Below, one piece after another: positions 14,928 through 23,228 of a stretch of DNA of 23,647 nt. Both the position numbers and the translations under genes were made by a program. The DNA is from Caulobacteraceae bacterium (GTDB lineage: Bacteria; Pseudomonadota; Alphaproteobacteria; Caulobacterales; Caulobacteraceae). The notes below the pieces were generated by a model. It saw only the letters and a list, made by a program, of their open reading frames with translations. It made no database searches and was not told the DNA's origin. Location of the stretch: NCBI GenBank assembly GCA_947479185.1, contig CANJYY010000002.1, positions 1 through 23,647 on the forward strand. Direction: 5' to 3'. Each line of letters starts with the position of its first letter. The first letter of the stretch is position 1.

Positions 14928-15033
14928 CTGACGCCACGGCGCCCTTCCAGAATGCCTTCCGCGCCCGTAAAGTGATCAGCGATAAGGCGCGCGTCAGACT
15001 CGCCAGTCCGAGGACACATCAGGAGCGGGGCCC

Positions 15034-16704
15034 ATGAGCGACATCATCGAGGCGGACTACATCATCGTTGGAGCCGGCAGCGCCGGCTGCGTGCTGGCCA
15101 ATCGCCTGAGCGCCGACGGCAAGACGAAGGTCCTGCTGCTGGAGGCCGGCGGCGACGACCGCCCGACGAAGAACCCGTCGCAGTTCATGTCCAACCTGAT
15201 GATCCACGTGCCTGTCGGCTATTCGCAGACGCTCAAGGATCCGAAGGTCAACTGGCTCTACACCACCGAGGCCGATCCCGGCACGGGCGGCCGCCAGCAC
15301 GTCTGGCCGCGCGGCAAGGTGCTCGGCGGCTCCTCCTCGATCAACGGCCTGCTCTACATCCGCGGCCAGGACGCCGACTACGACAACTGGCGCCAGCTGG
15401 GCTGCGAAGGCTGGAGCTGGGACGACGTCCTGCCCTACTTCCTGCGCTCGCAGCACCAGGAGCGTGACGCCGGCGCCCTGCACGGCAAGGGCGGCCCGCT
15501 CAACGTCTCGGACGTCACGACCAAGCATCCGGTGTCCGACGCGGTGGTCGACGCCTGTGAACAGGCCGGCATTCCGCGCCGCGCCGATCTCAACGGCGGC
15601 GACCAGGAAGGCGTCAGCTACTACCAGCTGACGGTCAAGAACGGGCAGCGCTGCTCGGCGGCCGTCGCCTATCTGCATCCGGTCATGGGCCGGGCCAACC
15701 TGCGCGTCGAGACCAACGCCCTGGCCTCGAAGGTGCTGTTCGAGGGCAAGCGCGCCGTCGGCGTGGCCTTCACCCAGAACGGCGTGAAGAAGACCGCCAA
15801 AGCCAAGGCGGAAGTGATCCTGGCCGGCGGCGCGGTCAACTCGCCGCAGCTGCTGCAGCTGTCGGGCGTCGGTCCCGGGGCCCTGCTGCGCGAACACGGC
15901 ATCGACGTCGTGGCCGACCTGCCGGGCGTCGGCGAGAACCTGCAGGACCACTACGTGATGAGCGTCCGCTACCGGCTGAAGCCGGGCGTGGTGTCGGTCA
16001 ACGAGCTGACGCGCGGGCCGCGGTTCATCGGCGAGGCGATGAAGTTCCTGTTCCAGCGCAAGGGCCTGCTGACCCTGTCGGCGGCGCACATCGCGGTGTT
16101 CTGCAAGTCGCGGCCCGACCTCGCGCACCCCGACATCCAGTACCACATCCTGCCGGCGACCATGGACGCCGACAAACTGGCCAACGAGCAGAAGATGGAG
16201 CTGGAAGGCGCGCCGGGCCTGACCATCGCCCCCTGCCAGTTGCGCCCCGAAAGCCGCGGCCATATCCGCATCAAGTCGGCCGACCCGACCGTCTATCCGA
16301 GCATCGTCGCCAACTATCTGGCCGACAGCCTCGACCAGGAAGTGGCCGTCGCCTCGCTGAAGATCGGCCGCCAGATCGCCGAACAGAAGGCGCTGGCGCC
16401 CTACATCGATCACGAGATGAACCCGGGCCCCGAGTTCCAGTCCGACGAGATGCTGCTGGAGTACGCCCGCGGCGCCGGCACGACCATCTATCACCCGGTC
16501 GGCACCTGCCAGATGGGCAATGGCCCCCAGGCGGTGGTCGACGCCCAGCTGCGGGTTCACGGCGTGGAAGGCCTGCGGGTCGTCGACGCCTCGATCATGC
16601 CCCGGCTGGTCAGCGGCAACACCAACGCCCCGACCATCATGATCGCCGAGAAGGCCAGCGACATGATCCTGGGCAAGGCCACGCCGTCCGCCCTCGCCGC
16701 CTGA
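15034..16704 (+). CDS. GMC family FAD-dependent oxidoreductase (alcohol/choline dehydrogenase-like)
   Basis: A 556-residue GMC oxidoreductase that probably oxidises an alcohol to an aldehyde or ketone. The FAD dinucleotide-binding GAGSAG lies at 13-18, the GMC signature 1 around [21 protein letters not shown], and signature 2 around [17 protein letters not shown]. The catalytic pair is H487 ([10 protein letters not shown]) and N531 (SGNTNAP). The usual His/Asn or His/His pair is therefore present in the His/Asn form. AGGAG sits 8 nt before the ATG. It is the first gene of a rightward operon and divergent from the P450. An appealing inference is that it oxidises the P450 product or a terpenoid alcohol; the substrate is unknown. 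Confidence 0.94.
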   Translation: MSDIIEADYIIVGAGSAGCVLANRLSADGKTKVLLLEAGGDDRPTKNPSQFMSNLMIHVPVGYSQTLKDPKVNWLYTTEADPGTGGRQHVWPRGKVLGGSSSINGLLYIRGQDADYDNWRQLGCEGWSWDDVLPYFLRSQHQERDAGALHGKGGPLNVSDVTTKHPVSDAVVDACEQAGIPRRADLNGGDQEGVSYYQLTVKNGQRCSAAVAYLHPVMGRANLRVETNALASKVLFEGKRAVGVAFTQNGVKKTAKAKAEVILAGGAVNSPQLLQLSGVGPGALLREHGIDVVADLPGVGENLQDHYVMSVRYRLKPGVVSVNELTRGPRFIGEAMKFLFQRKGLLTLSAAHIAVFCKSRPDLAHPDIQYHILPATMDADKLANEQKMELEGAPGLTIAPCQLRPESRGHIRIKSADPTVYPSIVANYLADSLDQEVAVASLKIGRQIAEQKALAPYIDHEMNPGPEFQSDEMLLEYARGAGTTIYHPVGTCQMGNGPQAVVDAQLRVHGVEGLRVVDASIMPRLVSGNTNAPTIMIAEKASDMILGKATPSALAA

Positions 16705-16742
16705 TCCCCTACCGTTTTTCCTCAAGTCGAAGCGTCTGAACC

Positions 16743-18281
16743 ATGCACCCCTTCCTCCATGCCCAGTCCCACCCCGATCGCGCCGCCTACATCATGGCCG
16801 GCACCGGCGAGACGGTGACCTACAAGCAGCTGGACGAGCGCTCGAACCAGGGCGCGCATCTGTTCCGCTCGCTCGGCCTGCAGCCGGGCGATGTGATCGC
16901 CATCTTCATGGACAACAGCCCGCGCTATTTCGAGATCGCCTGGGCGGCCCAGCGCTCGGGGCTCTACTACACCTGCATCTCGTCCAAGCTGACCACCAGC
17001 GAGGTCGAGTACATCGTGCGCGACTGCGCCGCGAAGGTGTTCATCACCTCCTCGACCGTCGGGACCATCGCCGACGAGATGCCCGCCGTGATCGGCGATC
17101 TGAAGCTGTACATGACCGGCGACGCCCGGGCGCCCTACGAGAGCTTCGAGGCGGCCCGCGACAAGATGCCGACCACGCCGATCGCCGATGAGACGGCCGG
17201 CTCGGACATGCTCTATTCATCGGGCACGACCGGCCGTCCCAAGGGCGTCAAGCCGGCGCTGACCGGCCTGCCGATCGATGCGCCCAACGCCCTGCAGATG
17301 ATGACCCAGGGCCTGTTCGGCTTCACCAACGACTGCGTCTACATCTCGCCGGCGCCGCTGTATCACGCCGCCCCGCTGCGCTGGTGCATGAGCGTGCACA
17401 AGCTCGGCGGCACCGTGATCGTGATGGAGAAGTTCGATCCGGAAACGATGCTGGGCCTGATCGAGAAGTACAAGGTGACCTGCGGCCAGTTCGTGCCGAC
17501 CCACTTCGTGCGCCTGCTGAAGCTGCCCAAGGAAGTGCGTGAGAAGTACGACGTCTCGTCGCTGACCTCGGCGGTGCACGCCGCCGCGCCCTGCCCCGTG
17601 CCGGTCAAGGAACAGATGATCGCCTGGTGGGGCCCGATCATCCACGAGTACTACGCCGGCACCGAGGGCAACGGCTTCTGCTACATCGGCTCGGCCGACT
17701 GGCTGAACCACAAGGGCTCGGTCGGCAAGGCCGTGCTGGGCGAGCTGCGCATCTGCGACGAGGAAGGCAACGCCCTGCCGCCGCGCAGCGAGGGTCAGGT
17801 CTATTTCGAGAACGGCCCGCCGATCACCTATCACAACGACCCGGTGAAGACGGCCGAGAGCTACAACAAGCACGGCTGGACCAGCCTGGGCGACGTGGGC
17901 TGGGTCGACGAGGACGGGTTCCTGTACCTGACCGACCGCAAGAGCTTCATGATCATCTCCGGCGGGGTGAACATCTATCCGCAGGAGATCGAGAACCTGC
18001 TGATCGGCCACCCCAAGGTCGCCGACGTGGCCGTGATCGGGGCCCCCGACGAGGAGATGGGCGAGAAGGTCGTGGCCGTGATCCAGCCGGCCAACTGGGC
18101 CGACGCCGGCGAGGACCTGCGGGTCGAGCTGCTGGCCTACGCCAAGGCCAACCTCAGCCATGTGAAGTCGCCGCGCATGCTCGACTTCATGGAGGAACTG
18201 CCGCGTCACCCGACGGGCAAGCTCTACAAGCGCCTGATCCGCGACACCTACTGGGGCAAGTCGGACAGCAAGATCGTCTGA
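16743..18281 (+). CDS. Acyl-CoA synthetase (AMP-forming)
   Basis: A 512-residue ANL-superfamily ligase that activates a carboxylic acid to its CoA thioester through an acyl-adenylate. The P-loop motif YSSGTTGRPKG is at 158-168, YYAGTEG with E308 is the A5 motif, and the hinge region TDRKSFMIISGGVNIYP is intact. The catalytic C-terminal lysine is K493 (HPTGKLYKR). Length fits a full-size fatty-acyl or steroid/terpenoid CoA ligase. It starts 38 bases after the GMC gene. Its stop TGA overlaps the ATG of the next gene by one base (TGATG), so the two are translationally coupled. The substrate class cannot be read from sequence alone. Confidence 0.94.
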   Translation: MHPFLHAQSHPDRAAYIMAGTGETVTYKQLDERSNQGAHLFRSLGLQPGDVIAIFMDNSPRYFEIAWAAQRSGLYYTCISSKLTTSEVEYIVRDCAAKVFITSSTVGTIADEMPAVIGDLKLYMTGDARAPYESFEAARDKMPTTPIADETAGSDMLYSSGTTGRPKGVKPALTGLPIDAPNALQMMTQGLFGFTNDCVYISPAPLYHAAPLRWCMSVHKLGGTVIVMEKFDPETMLGLIEKYKVTCGQFVPTHFVRLLKLPKEVREKYDVSSLTSAVHAAAPCPVPVKEQMIAWWGPIIHEYYAGTEGNGFCYIGSADWLNHKGSVGKAVLGELRICDEEGNALPPRSEGQVYFENGPPITYHNDPVKTAESYNKHGWTSLGDVGWVDEDGFLYLTDRKSFMIISGGVNIYPQEIENLLIGHPKVADVAVIGAPDEEMGEKVVAVIQPANWADAGEDLRVELLAYAKANLSHVKSPRMLDFMEELPRHPTGKLYKRLIRDTYWGKSDSKIV

Positions 18282-20089
18282 TGTCGAAGATCATCAGGAT
18301 CGGCGGCGCCGGGGGCTTCCTCGGCGACTCGTCCGTGGCCGCCCCGCAACTGCTGCGCGGGGGGAACCTCGACTACATGATCCTCGACTACCTGGCCGAG
18401 GCGACCATGTCGTCGCTCGGCCAGCTGCGCGCGGCGCGGCCCGACCAGGGCTACGCCCGCGACTTCACCGAATGGGTCTGGAAAGACAATCTGCGCGAGC
18501 TCAAGGCGCAGGGGGTCAGGATCGTCACCAACGCCGGCGGCCTCAATCCGCGCGCCTGCCGCGCCCGGATGGAAGAACTGGCCGCCGCAGCCGGACTGTC
18601 GTTCCGCATCGCCGTCATCGAGGGCGACGACCTGGCCGGACAGCTGCCGGACCTGGCGACGCGCGGCCTGACGGAGATGTTCACCGACGCGCCCTTCCCC
18701 GACCCGGCGAAGGTGTTCAGCGCCAACGCCTATTTCGGGGCCGGACCGATCGCCGCCGCCCTGGCCGCCGGGGCGGACATGGTCATCACCGGCCGGGTGG
18801 TCGACAGCGCCCTGACGCTGGGCCCGCTGATGCACGAGTTCGGCTGGACCGAGGCAGACCACGACCGGCTGTCGGCCGGCTCGCTGGCCGGGCACGTCAT
18901 CGAATGCGGGGCCCAGGCCACCGGCGGCCTGTTCACCGACTGGGAGGATGTCCCCGACTGGGCGCACATCGGCTATCCGGTCATCGAATGCCACGCCAAC
19001 GGCGACTTCATCGTCACCAAGCCGCCGGGCACCGGCGGTCTGGTGTCGCCCGCCGCCGTGGCCGAACAGATCCTCTACGAGGTCGGCGATCCGCAGGGCT
19101 ACGCCCTGCCGGACGTGATCTGCGATTTCACGGAGGTACGGGTCGAGGCGGCCGGCGAGCACCGCGTGCTCGTGACCGGCGCGAAGGGCTATCCGGCCAG
19201 CGGCCAGTACAAGGTCTGCGTGACCTGGGGCGACGGCCACCGCTTCATCGGCGCCATGCCGGTGGTCGGCCGCGACGCCGCCCGCAAGGCCCAGCGCCAG
19301 GCCGAGGCGCTGATCGAGCGGGTCGGCGAGATGCTGCGCGACCGCAACCTGCCGCCGCTGCGCGACCAGCGCGTCGAGATCCTCGGCGCCGAGGCCAGCT
19401 ACGGCGCCAACGCCACGCCGCAGGCGCAAGCTGTGCGCGAGGTCGTCGCCCGAATCGGGGCGGAACATGACGGCGCCGCCGCGCTCGGCCTGATGATGCG
19501 GGAGTTCGCCTCCCCGACCACCTCGATGAGCGTCGGCACCACCGGCTGGTTCGGCGGCGCGCCGACCATCACGCCGGTGGCCCGGGTGTTCTCGATCCTG
19601 CTGCCGCGCGAGGGCTTCCCCGCGACCGTGTCGATCGGCGACCAGACGCTGACCGTCACGCCGACGGCCGGCGGCGGCTATGATCCCGCGAAGGTCATCG
19701 CCCCGCCCCGTCCGGCCGATCCCGAGCCGGAGGCCGACATGGTCACCGTACCGCTGGTCGACCTGGCCTGGGCCCGGTCCGGCGACAAGGGCGACGCCTT
19801 CAACATCGGCGTCATCGCCCGTGACCCGGCTTACCTGCCCTGGATCCGCGCCGGTCTGTCGGAGACGCGGATGCGGACCTGGTTCGCGCATGAGTTCGAG
19901 GGCGCGGTGAACCCGAAGGTGGTACGCTACGAGCTGCCCGGCATGACCGCCCTGAACCTGCACTTCATCCAGGCGCTGGGCGGCGGGCAGTTCTCCAGCC
20001 TGCGGCTCGACCCGCTGGCCAAGGGCAAGGCGCAGCAGCTGCTGGACATCGGCATCGATGTGCCGAGGGCCCTCGCGCCCCGGCTCTGA
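18281..20089 (+). CDS. AtuA family protein (DUF1446 plus AtuA C-terminal domain)
   Basis: A 602-residue protein of the acyclic terpene utilisation AtuA family. The N-terminal DUF1446 domain covers about 4-450 (IRIGGAGGFLGDSSVA, DYMILDYLAEATMS, NAGGLNPRACRARM, DMVITGRVVDSALTLGPL). A second domain from about 487 begins VTVPLVDLAWARSGDKGDAFNIGVIARD, the AtuA ferredoxin-like fold segment. In Pseudomonas, atuA belongs to the citronellol/geraniol degradation cluster, but its biochemical step is not established to my knowledge. The gene overlaps the acyl-CoA ligase stop codon by one base, implying they act on the same pathway. The geranyl-CoA carboxylase genes (atuC/atuF) that usually accompany it are absent from this window. 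Confidence 0.93.
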   Translation: MSKIIRIGGAGGFLGDSSVAAPQLLRGGNLDYMILDYLAEATMSSLGQLRAARPDQGYARDFTEWVWKDNLRELKAQGVRIVTNAGGLNPRACRARMEELAAAAGLSFRIAVIEGDDLAGQLPDLATRGLTEMFTDAPFPDPAKVFSANAYFGAGPIAAALAAGADMVITGRVVDSALTLGPLMHEFGWTEADHDRLSAGSLAGHVIECGAQATGGLFTDWEDVPDWAHIGYPVIECHANGDFIVTKPPGTGGLVSPAAVAEQILYEVGDPQGYALPDVICDFTEVRVEAAGEHRVLVTGAKGYPASGQYKVCVTWGDGHRFIGAMPVVGRDAARKAQRQAEALIERVGEMLRDRNLPPLRDQRVEILGAEASYGANATPQAQAVREVVARIGAEHDGAAALGLMMREFASPTTSMSVGTTGWFGGAPTITPVARVFSILLPREGFPATVSIGDQTLTVTPTAGGGYDPAKVIAPPRPADPEPEADMVTVPLVDLAWARSGDKGDAFNIGVIARDPAYLPWIRAGLSETRMRTWFAHEFEGAVNPKVVRYELPGMTALNLHFIQALGGGQFSSLRLDPLAKGKAQQLLDIGIDVPRALAPRL

Positions 20090-20188
20090 GGTCGTTCTGC
20101 AACGGCCGCTTGCCTGCCCCAGCGTCGCCGGCGCTCAAATGCGCCAACAGCCCGGCCACGGAAGGTCGGCGATCCTGGGAGAACAGCC

Positions 20189-20980
20189 ATGAAACTCGAC
20201 AGCAGCGTTTCCGCCGTGGTCACCGGCGGCGCGTCCGGTCTGGGCGCGGCGACGGTCAAGGCCCTGCGCGACCTCGGCGTGAAGGTCGCCATCTTCGACC
20301 TCAACCCCGAGACCGGCCAGAAGAAGGCCGAGGAACTCGGCGCGCTGTTCTGCGAGGTCAACGTCATGGACGAGGCGTCGGTCGACGCCGGCTTCGCCAA
20401 GGCCCGCGCGGCCCACGGCCAGGAGCGCTACCTCGTCAACTGCGCCGGCGGCGGCCGGGGCGGCAAGACCATCGCCCGCGACAAGCAGACCGGCGAGATC
20501 AAGCCGTTCGTCGTGTCCGATTTCGAATGGGTGCTGGGCCTCAACACGGTCGGCACCTTCCGCTGCATCGTCAAGAGCGCCGCCGGCATGGCGACGCTGG
20601 AGCCGGACGAGGACGGCGCCCGCGGCGCCATCGTCAACACCGGCTCGGTGGCGGCCGAGGACGGTCAGGTCGGCCAGGTCGCCTACGCGGCGTCGAAGGC
20701 GGCCATCAAGGGCATGACGCTGGTCATCGCCCGCGACCTCGCCAACGAAGGCATCCGCATCAACACCATCCTGCCGGGCATCATGGCCACGCCGCCGATG
20801 CTGGGGGTCAAGACCCGCGCGCCGGCGATCTTCGACAGCCTGTCGGCCTCGGTGCCGTTCCCGCGCCGCCTGGGCCATCCGGCCGAGTACGCCGACCTGG
20901 CCGTGACCATGCTGCGCAACAGCTATTTCAACGGCGAGACCGTCCGGCTGGACGGCGCCATCCGCATGCCGCCGCGCTAG
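20189..20980 (+). CDS. SDR family 3-hydroxyacyl-CoA dehydrogenase, type II-like
   Basis: A 263-residue short-chain dehydrogenase. TGGASGLG at 12-19 binds the cofactor; D37 at the end of the second strand favours NAD over NADP. The catalytic triad is S153, Y166 and K170 (VAYAASK). The C-terminal sequence VPFPRRLGHPAEYADLAVTMLRNSYFNGETVRLDGAIRM is typical of type II 3-hydroxyacyl-CoA dehydrogenases (HSD10-like), which oxidise 3-hydroxyacyl-CoA and also some steroids. GGGAG precedes the ATG by 8 nt. It lies 99 bases after the AtuA gene and is likely in the same operon. A beta-oxidation-type dehydrogenation step is the best inference. Confidence 0.92.
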   Translation: MKLDSSVSAVVTGGASGLGAATVKALRDLGVKVAIFDLNPETGQKKAEELGALFCEVNVMDEASVDAGFAKARAAHGQERYLVNCAGGGRGGKTIARDKQTGEIKPFVVSDFEWVLGLNTVGTFRCIVKSAAGMATLEPDEDGARGAIVNTGSVAAEDGQVGQVAYAASKAAIKGMTLVIARDLANEGIRINTILPGIMATPPMLGVKTRAPAIFDSLSASVPFPRRLGHPAEYADLAVTMLRNSYFNGETVRLDGAIRMPPR

Positions 20981-21011
20981 GCGCATTCATTAAATTCAAG
21001 GACGAATAAAA

Positions 21012-21500
21012 ATGTCGAAGCCCCTTCGCGCCCATACCGCCGTCGGAGAAGAGTATCTGGCCAAGGGGGCCGTCGAGGTCCGGCACGCCTTCCCGTTCCC
21101 GCCGTCGGCGGTGTGGGCGGCGCTGCTGGACGGCGACGCCTGGACCCGGTGGCTGCCGATCACCAAGGTCACCTGGACCAGCCCCAAACCGTTCGCCGCC
21201 GGCACGACCCGCACGGTCGAGGTCGGGCCGCAGGTGATCGAGGAGACCTTCTTCGCCTGGGACGAGGGCAAGCGCATGGCCTTCCGCTTCGAGCGGTCGT
21301 CGCTGCCGCTGTCGGCCGCCGTCGAGGACTACCGCGTGGTTCCGACCGCCGGTGGATGCGAACTGGTCTGGCTGGGCAAGGCCAGCGCGCCCTTCCCGCT
21401 CGGCTGGCTCATCTCCCGCCAGCTGGCCGGGGGCCTGAAGGCGGGCATGCCCAAGCTGCAGGCCCTGATCGCCTCCGACCCGAAGCGCTTCGGGCTGTAA
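21012..21500 (+). CDS. SRPBCC family protein
   Basis: A 162-residue START/SRPBCC-like protein: a helix-grip fold with a large hydrophobic cavity, often a polyketide cyclase-like or lipid-binding protein. The pattern VEVRHAFPFPPSAVWAALLDGDAWTRWLP, followed by alternating strands and a final helix (ISRQLAGGLKAGMPKLQALI), supports the fold. The specific ligand is unknown; in this cluster it may bind the hydrophobic substrate. AAGGA lies 7 nt before the ATG, in a short AT-rich gap of 31 bases after the SDR gene. It ends 4 bases from the stop codon of the convergent thioesterase gene. Confidence 0.85.
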   Translation: MSKPLRAHTAVGEEYLAKGAVEVRHAFPFPPSAVWAALLDGDAWTRWLPITKVTWTSPKPFAAGTTRTVEVGPQVIEETFFAWDEGKRMAFRFERSSLPLSAAVEDYRVVPTAGGCELVWLGKASAPFPLGWLISRQLAGGLKAGMPKLQALIASDPKRFGL

Positions 21501-21504
21501 GGGC

Positions 21505-22284
21505 TCAGCCCCGCTTCTCGATCAGCACGCTCTGGACCGCGCGGCCGAAATAGCCGTCGCGGTCCGCCAGCCGGGCGAAGGCCAGGGCCCCGCCGCTGTC
21601 GCCAACCCAGGTCTCGGCGTCGAGCAGGATCCAGCTGCCGACCGGGTTGCGGGCGAAGCTGACCGACAGGTCGGCGTTGATGTAGGTCCATTGCTGGAAG
21701 TCGAGCACCGACGAGACGCCGTTGCAGAAGTCGGCCGTCAGGGCCGCGCGGACGAGGGACGAAGTATCCTCGCCCTCGATCATCGGCCGGTCGGCGCGGA
21801 ACCAGACGGCCGCCGGGCCGGGCTTTCCCCATTCGCCGCGGGCGATCCTGGCCGACATGCCCGAGCCGAAGCCGTGGCTGGCGCCGAAGCCGGGCAGGCG
21901 CGGCTCGTCCTCCGACGGCGGTTCGAACGTCAACGGGCGGAAGCCCTCGTTCGCAGGCAGCGCCTGCGGCTCGTCGCGCAGCTTGAGCACGCTGGCGCGG
22001 ACGCATTCCTTGCCGGCCGCCAGCAGGCGGACCTGCAGCAGCTGGATCTTGCGGCCCTCGCGGATCACCTCGGTCTCGATGTCGAGCACGCCGACGGGCG
22101 CCGGCCGCAGCAGATCGACCGTCATGCGGGCCACGCGCATCGGCCGCTCGGCCGGGAAGCGCTCGGCCGCCCGTGCCACCAGGGCGCTGGGCGCGCCGCC
22201 GTGCTGCATCGTCGGGTCCCAGGGGCCGGCCGCGAACGGCGTCGCCGTGGCGCGGTCGCCCTCGACGCTGAATACGTAGTCCAT
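21505..22284 (-). CDS. Acyl-CoA thioesterase family protein (double hotdog)
   Basis: A 259-residue TesB-like/4HBT_3-type thioesterase that would hydrolyse acyl-CoA to free acid and CoA. The N-terminal hotdog shows PWDPTMQHGGAPSALVARAAE and RMTVDLLRPAPVGVLDIETEVIREGRKIQLLQV; the C-terminal hotdog includes LTADFCNGVSSVLDFQQWTYINADLSVSFARNPVGSWILLDAETW. The ATG at 22284 has GGAGGGG just upstream. It is transcribed toward the operon end and divergent from maoC. It may relieve CoA sequestration or release a pathway product. The substrate is unknown. Confidence 0.9.
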   Translation of the reverse strand: MDYVFSVEGDRATATPFAAGPWDPTMQHGGAPSALVARAAERFPAERPMRVARMTVDLLRPAPVGVLDIETEVIREGRKIQLLQVRLLAAGKECVRASVLKLRDEPQALPANEGFRPLTFEPPSEDEPRLPGFGASHGFGSGMSARIARGEWGKPGPAAVWFRADRPMIEGEDTSSLVRAALTADFCNGVSSVLDFQQWTYINADLSVSFARNPVGSWILLDAETWVGDSGGALAFARLADRDGYFGRAVQSVLIEKRG

Positions 22285-22349
22285 CACCCCTCCAGGATCG
22301 TGTCAGACCTCACATCGGGGTTTGCCGCTGCGGAAATCAACCGAGGGCG

Positions 22350-22385
22350 CCGTTGCGTCGCGGTTGAAACCGCCTCCGGCAACGG
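22350..22385. repeat. Nested inverted repeats upstream of the MaoC gene
   Basis: Inner dyad GCGGTT-GA-AACCGC (22360-22373) sits inside outer arms CCGTTGC (22350-22356) and GCAACGG (22379-22385). As RNA it could fold with a GCGGT-TGAA-ACCGC hairpin. It lies 40-75 bases upstream of maoC and may be an operator or leader structure. Confidence 0.4.
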
Positions 22386-22424
22386 GCATGGAAGTCCCAA
22401 CATCTGTTTGAAGGGAGCTGCGCC

Positions 22425-22874
22425 ATGAAGGAAGTCGATTACAAGGATCTGACGAGCCTTGTCGGTCAGGAGATCGGCGTCTCGGACTGGGTCCAGATCA
22501 CCCAGGAACGCGTCAACCAGTTCGCCGAGGCGACCGGCGACCATCAGTGGATCCACGTCGACGTCGAGCGGGCGACCCGCGAGATGGGCGGCCCGATCGC
22601 CCACGGCTACCTGACCCTGTCGCTGATCCCGTTCCTCGGCGCCGGCCTGCTGAAGGTCAACGGCGTCACGCGCGGCATCAACTACGGCAGCGACAAGGTG
22701 CGCTTCACCAACATGGTCCGCGTCGGCAAGAAGGTGCGCATGCGCCAGAAGCTGCTGGCCGTGGAAGCCAAGGCCGGCGGCCTGCAGATGAAGAACGAAT
22801 GCACCATCGAGATCGAGGGCGAGGATCGCCCCGCCTGCGTCGCCGAGACCATCTCGGTCATCTACGGCGCGTAG
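22425..22874 (+). CDS. MaoC family (R)-specific enoyl-CoA hydratase
   Basis: A 149-residue hydratase-2 fold protein that hydrates trans-2-enoyl-CoA to the (R)-3-hydroxyacyl-CoA. The catalytic signature D39-x4-H44 (ATGDHQWIHVD) and the following GGPIAHGYLTLSLIP segment are conserved as in PhaJ-type enzymes. Length equals the single-hotdog family. AAGGGAG lies 7 nt before the ATG at 22425. It is divergent from the thioesterase gene. It offers the pathway a hydratase distinct from the crotonase-fold protein, whose glutamates look atypical. Confidence 0.93.
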   Translation: MKEVDYKDLTSLVGQEIGVSDWVQITQERVNQFAEATGDHQWIHVDVERATREMGGPIAHGYLTLSLIPFLGAGLLKVNGVTRGINYGSDKVRFTNMVRVGKKVRMRQKLLAVEAKAGGLQMKNECTIEIEGEDRPACVAETISVIYGA

Positions 22875-22898
22875 GTCTTTCGACCTCCGGATACAGCA

Positions 22899-22927
22899 AC
22901 GGCCGCGGATCGCTCCGCGGCCGTTTT
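22899..22927 (+). terminator. Rho-independent terminator after the MaoC gene
   Basis: An 11-bp perfect stem (ACGGCCGCGGA and TCCGCGGCCGT) with a 4-base loop is followed by a short T tract (TTTC). It begins 25 bases after the stop codon. Confidence 0.85.
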
Positions 22928-22946
22928 CTGTTGGCCGAAGGGCCGA

Positions 22947-23165
22947 CTATTCCTTGAAGGAACGGTCTTCCTTCATGCGCGCCTCGAAGGCGCTGATCTC
23001 GTGTTCCGCCTTGACCTTGGCGTAGCCGTAGCGCTCCTGGATCTTGCCCGCGAGCTGGTCGCGCTTGCCGGCCACGACCGTCAGGTCGTCGTCGGTGAGC
23101 TTGCCCCACTGTTCCTTGACCTTGCCGGTCATCTCTTTCCACGAGCCTTCGATACGGTCCCACAT
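22947..23165 (-). CDS. CsbD family stress-response protein
   Basis: A 72-residue CsbD protein, a small charged cytosolic protein often induced by general stress; its function is unknown. MWDRIEGSWKEMTGKVKEQWGKLTDDDL at the N-terminus and KRDQLAGKIQERYGYAKVKAE are the family signature. The ATG at 23165 has a strong AAGGAG 7 nt upstream, which fixes the start; longer in-frame extensions lack such a site. A perfect 16-base palindrome lies 23 bases before it. Confidence 0.9.
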   Translation of the reverse strand: MWDRIEGSWKEMTGKVKEQWGKLTDDDLTVVAGKRDQLAGKIQERYGYAKVKAEHEISAFEARMKEDRSFKE

Positions 23166-23187
23166 GGCGATACTCCTTGCATTGGGG

Positions 23188-23203
23188 GGCGTCCGCGGAC
23201 GCC
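23188..23203. repeat. Perfect palindrome upstream of csbD
   Basis: GGCGTCCG-CGGACGCC is a 16-base perfect palindrome, 23 bases before the csbD start and 26 bases after the end of the serine-protease remnant. It could be a terminator stem or an operator. Confidence 0.45.
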
Positions 23204-23228
23204 GTGCAGGAGAAACCACCGGACGGCG

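Noticed and set aside
15019..16725. 568-codon minus-strand open frame, and a similar one at 18248-19963
   Set aside because: Both are mirror frames of the GMC and AtuA genes; their Asp/His/Val/Gly-rich composition is typical of antisense frames in GC-rich DNA.
17627..20089. 820-codon open frame extending the AtuA gene upstream
   Set aside because: The extra N-terminal part is an out-of-frame reading of the acyl-CoA ligase and is Arg/Gly-rich noise. The ATG at 18281 starts the conserved AtuA sequence exactly.
15034..20980. Canonical citronellol/geraniol (Atu) degradation operon
   Set aside because: Only AtuA is present; the biotin-dependent carboxylase subunits and the specific acyl-CoA dehydrogenases are missing, so that pathway name is not justified.
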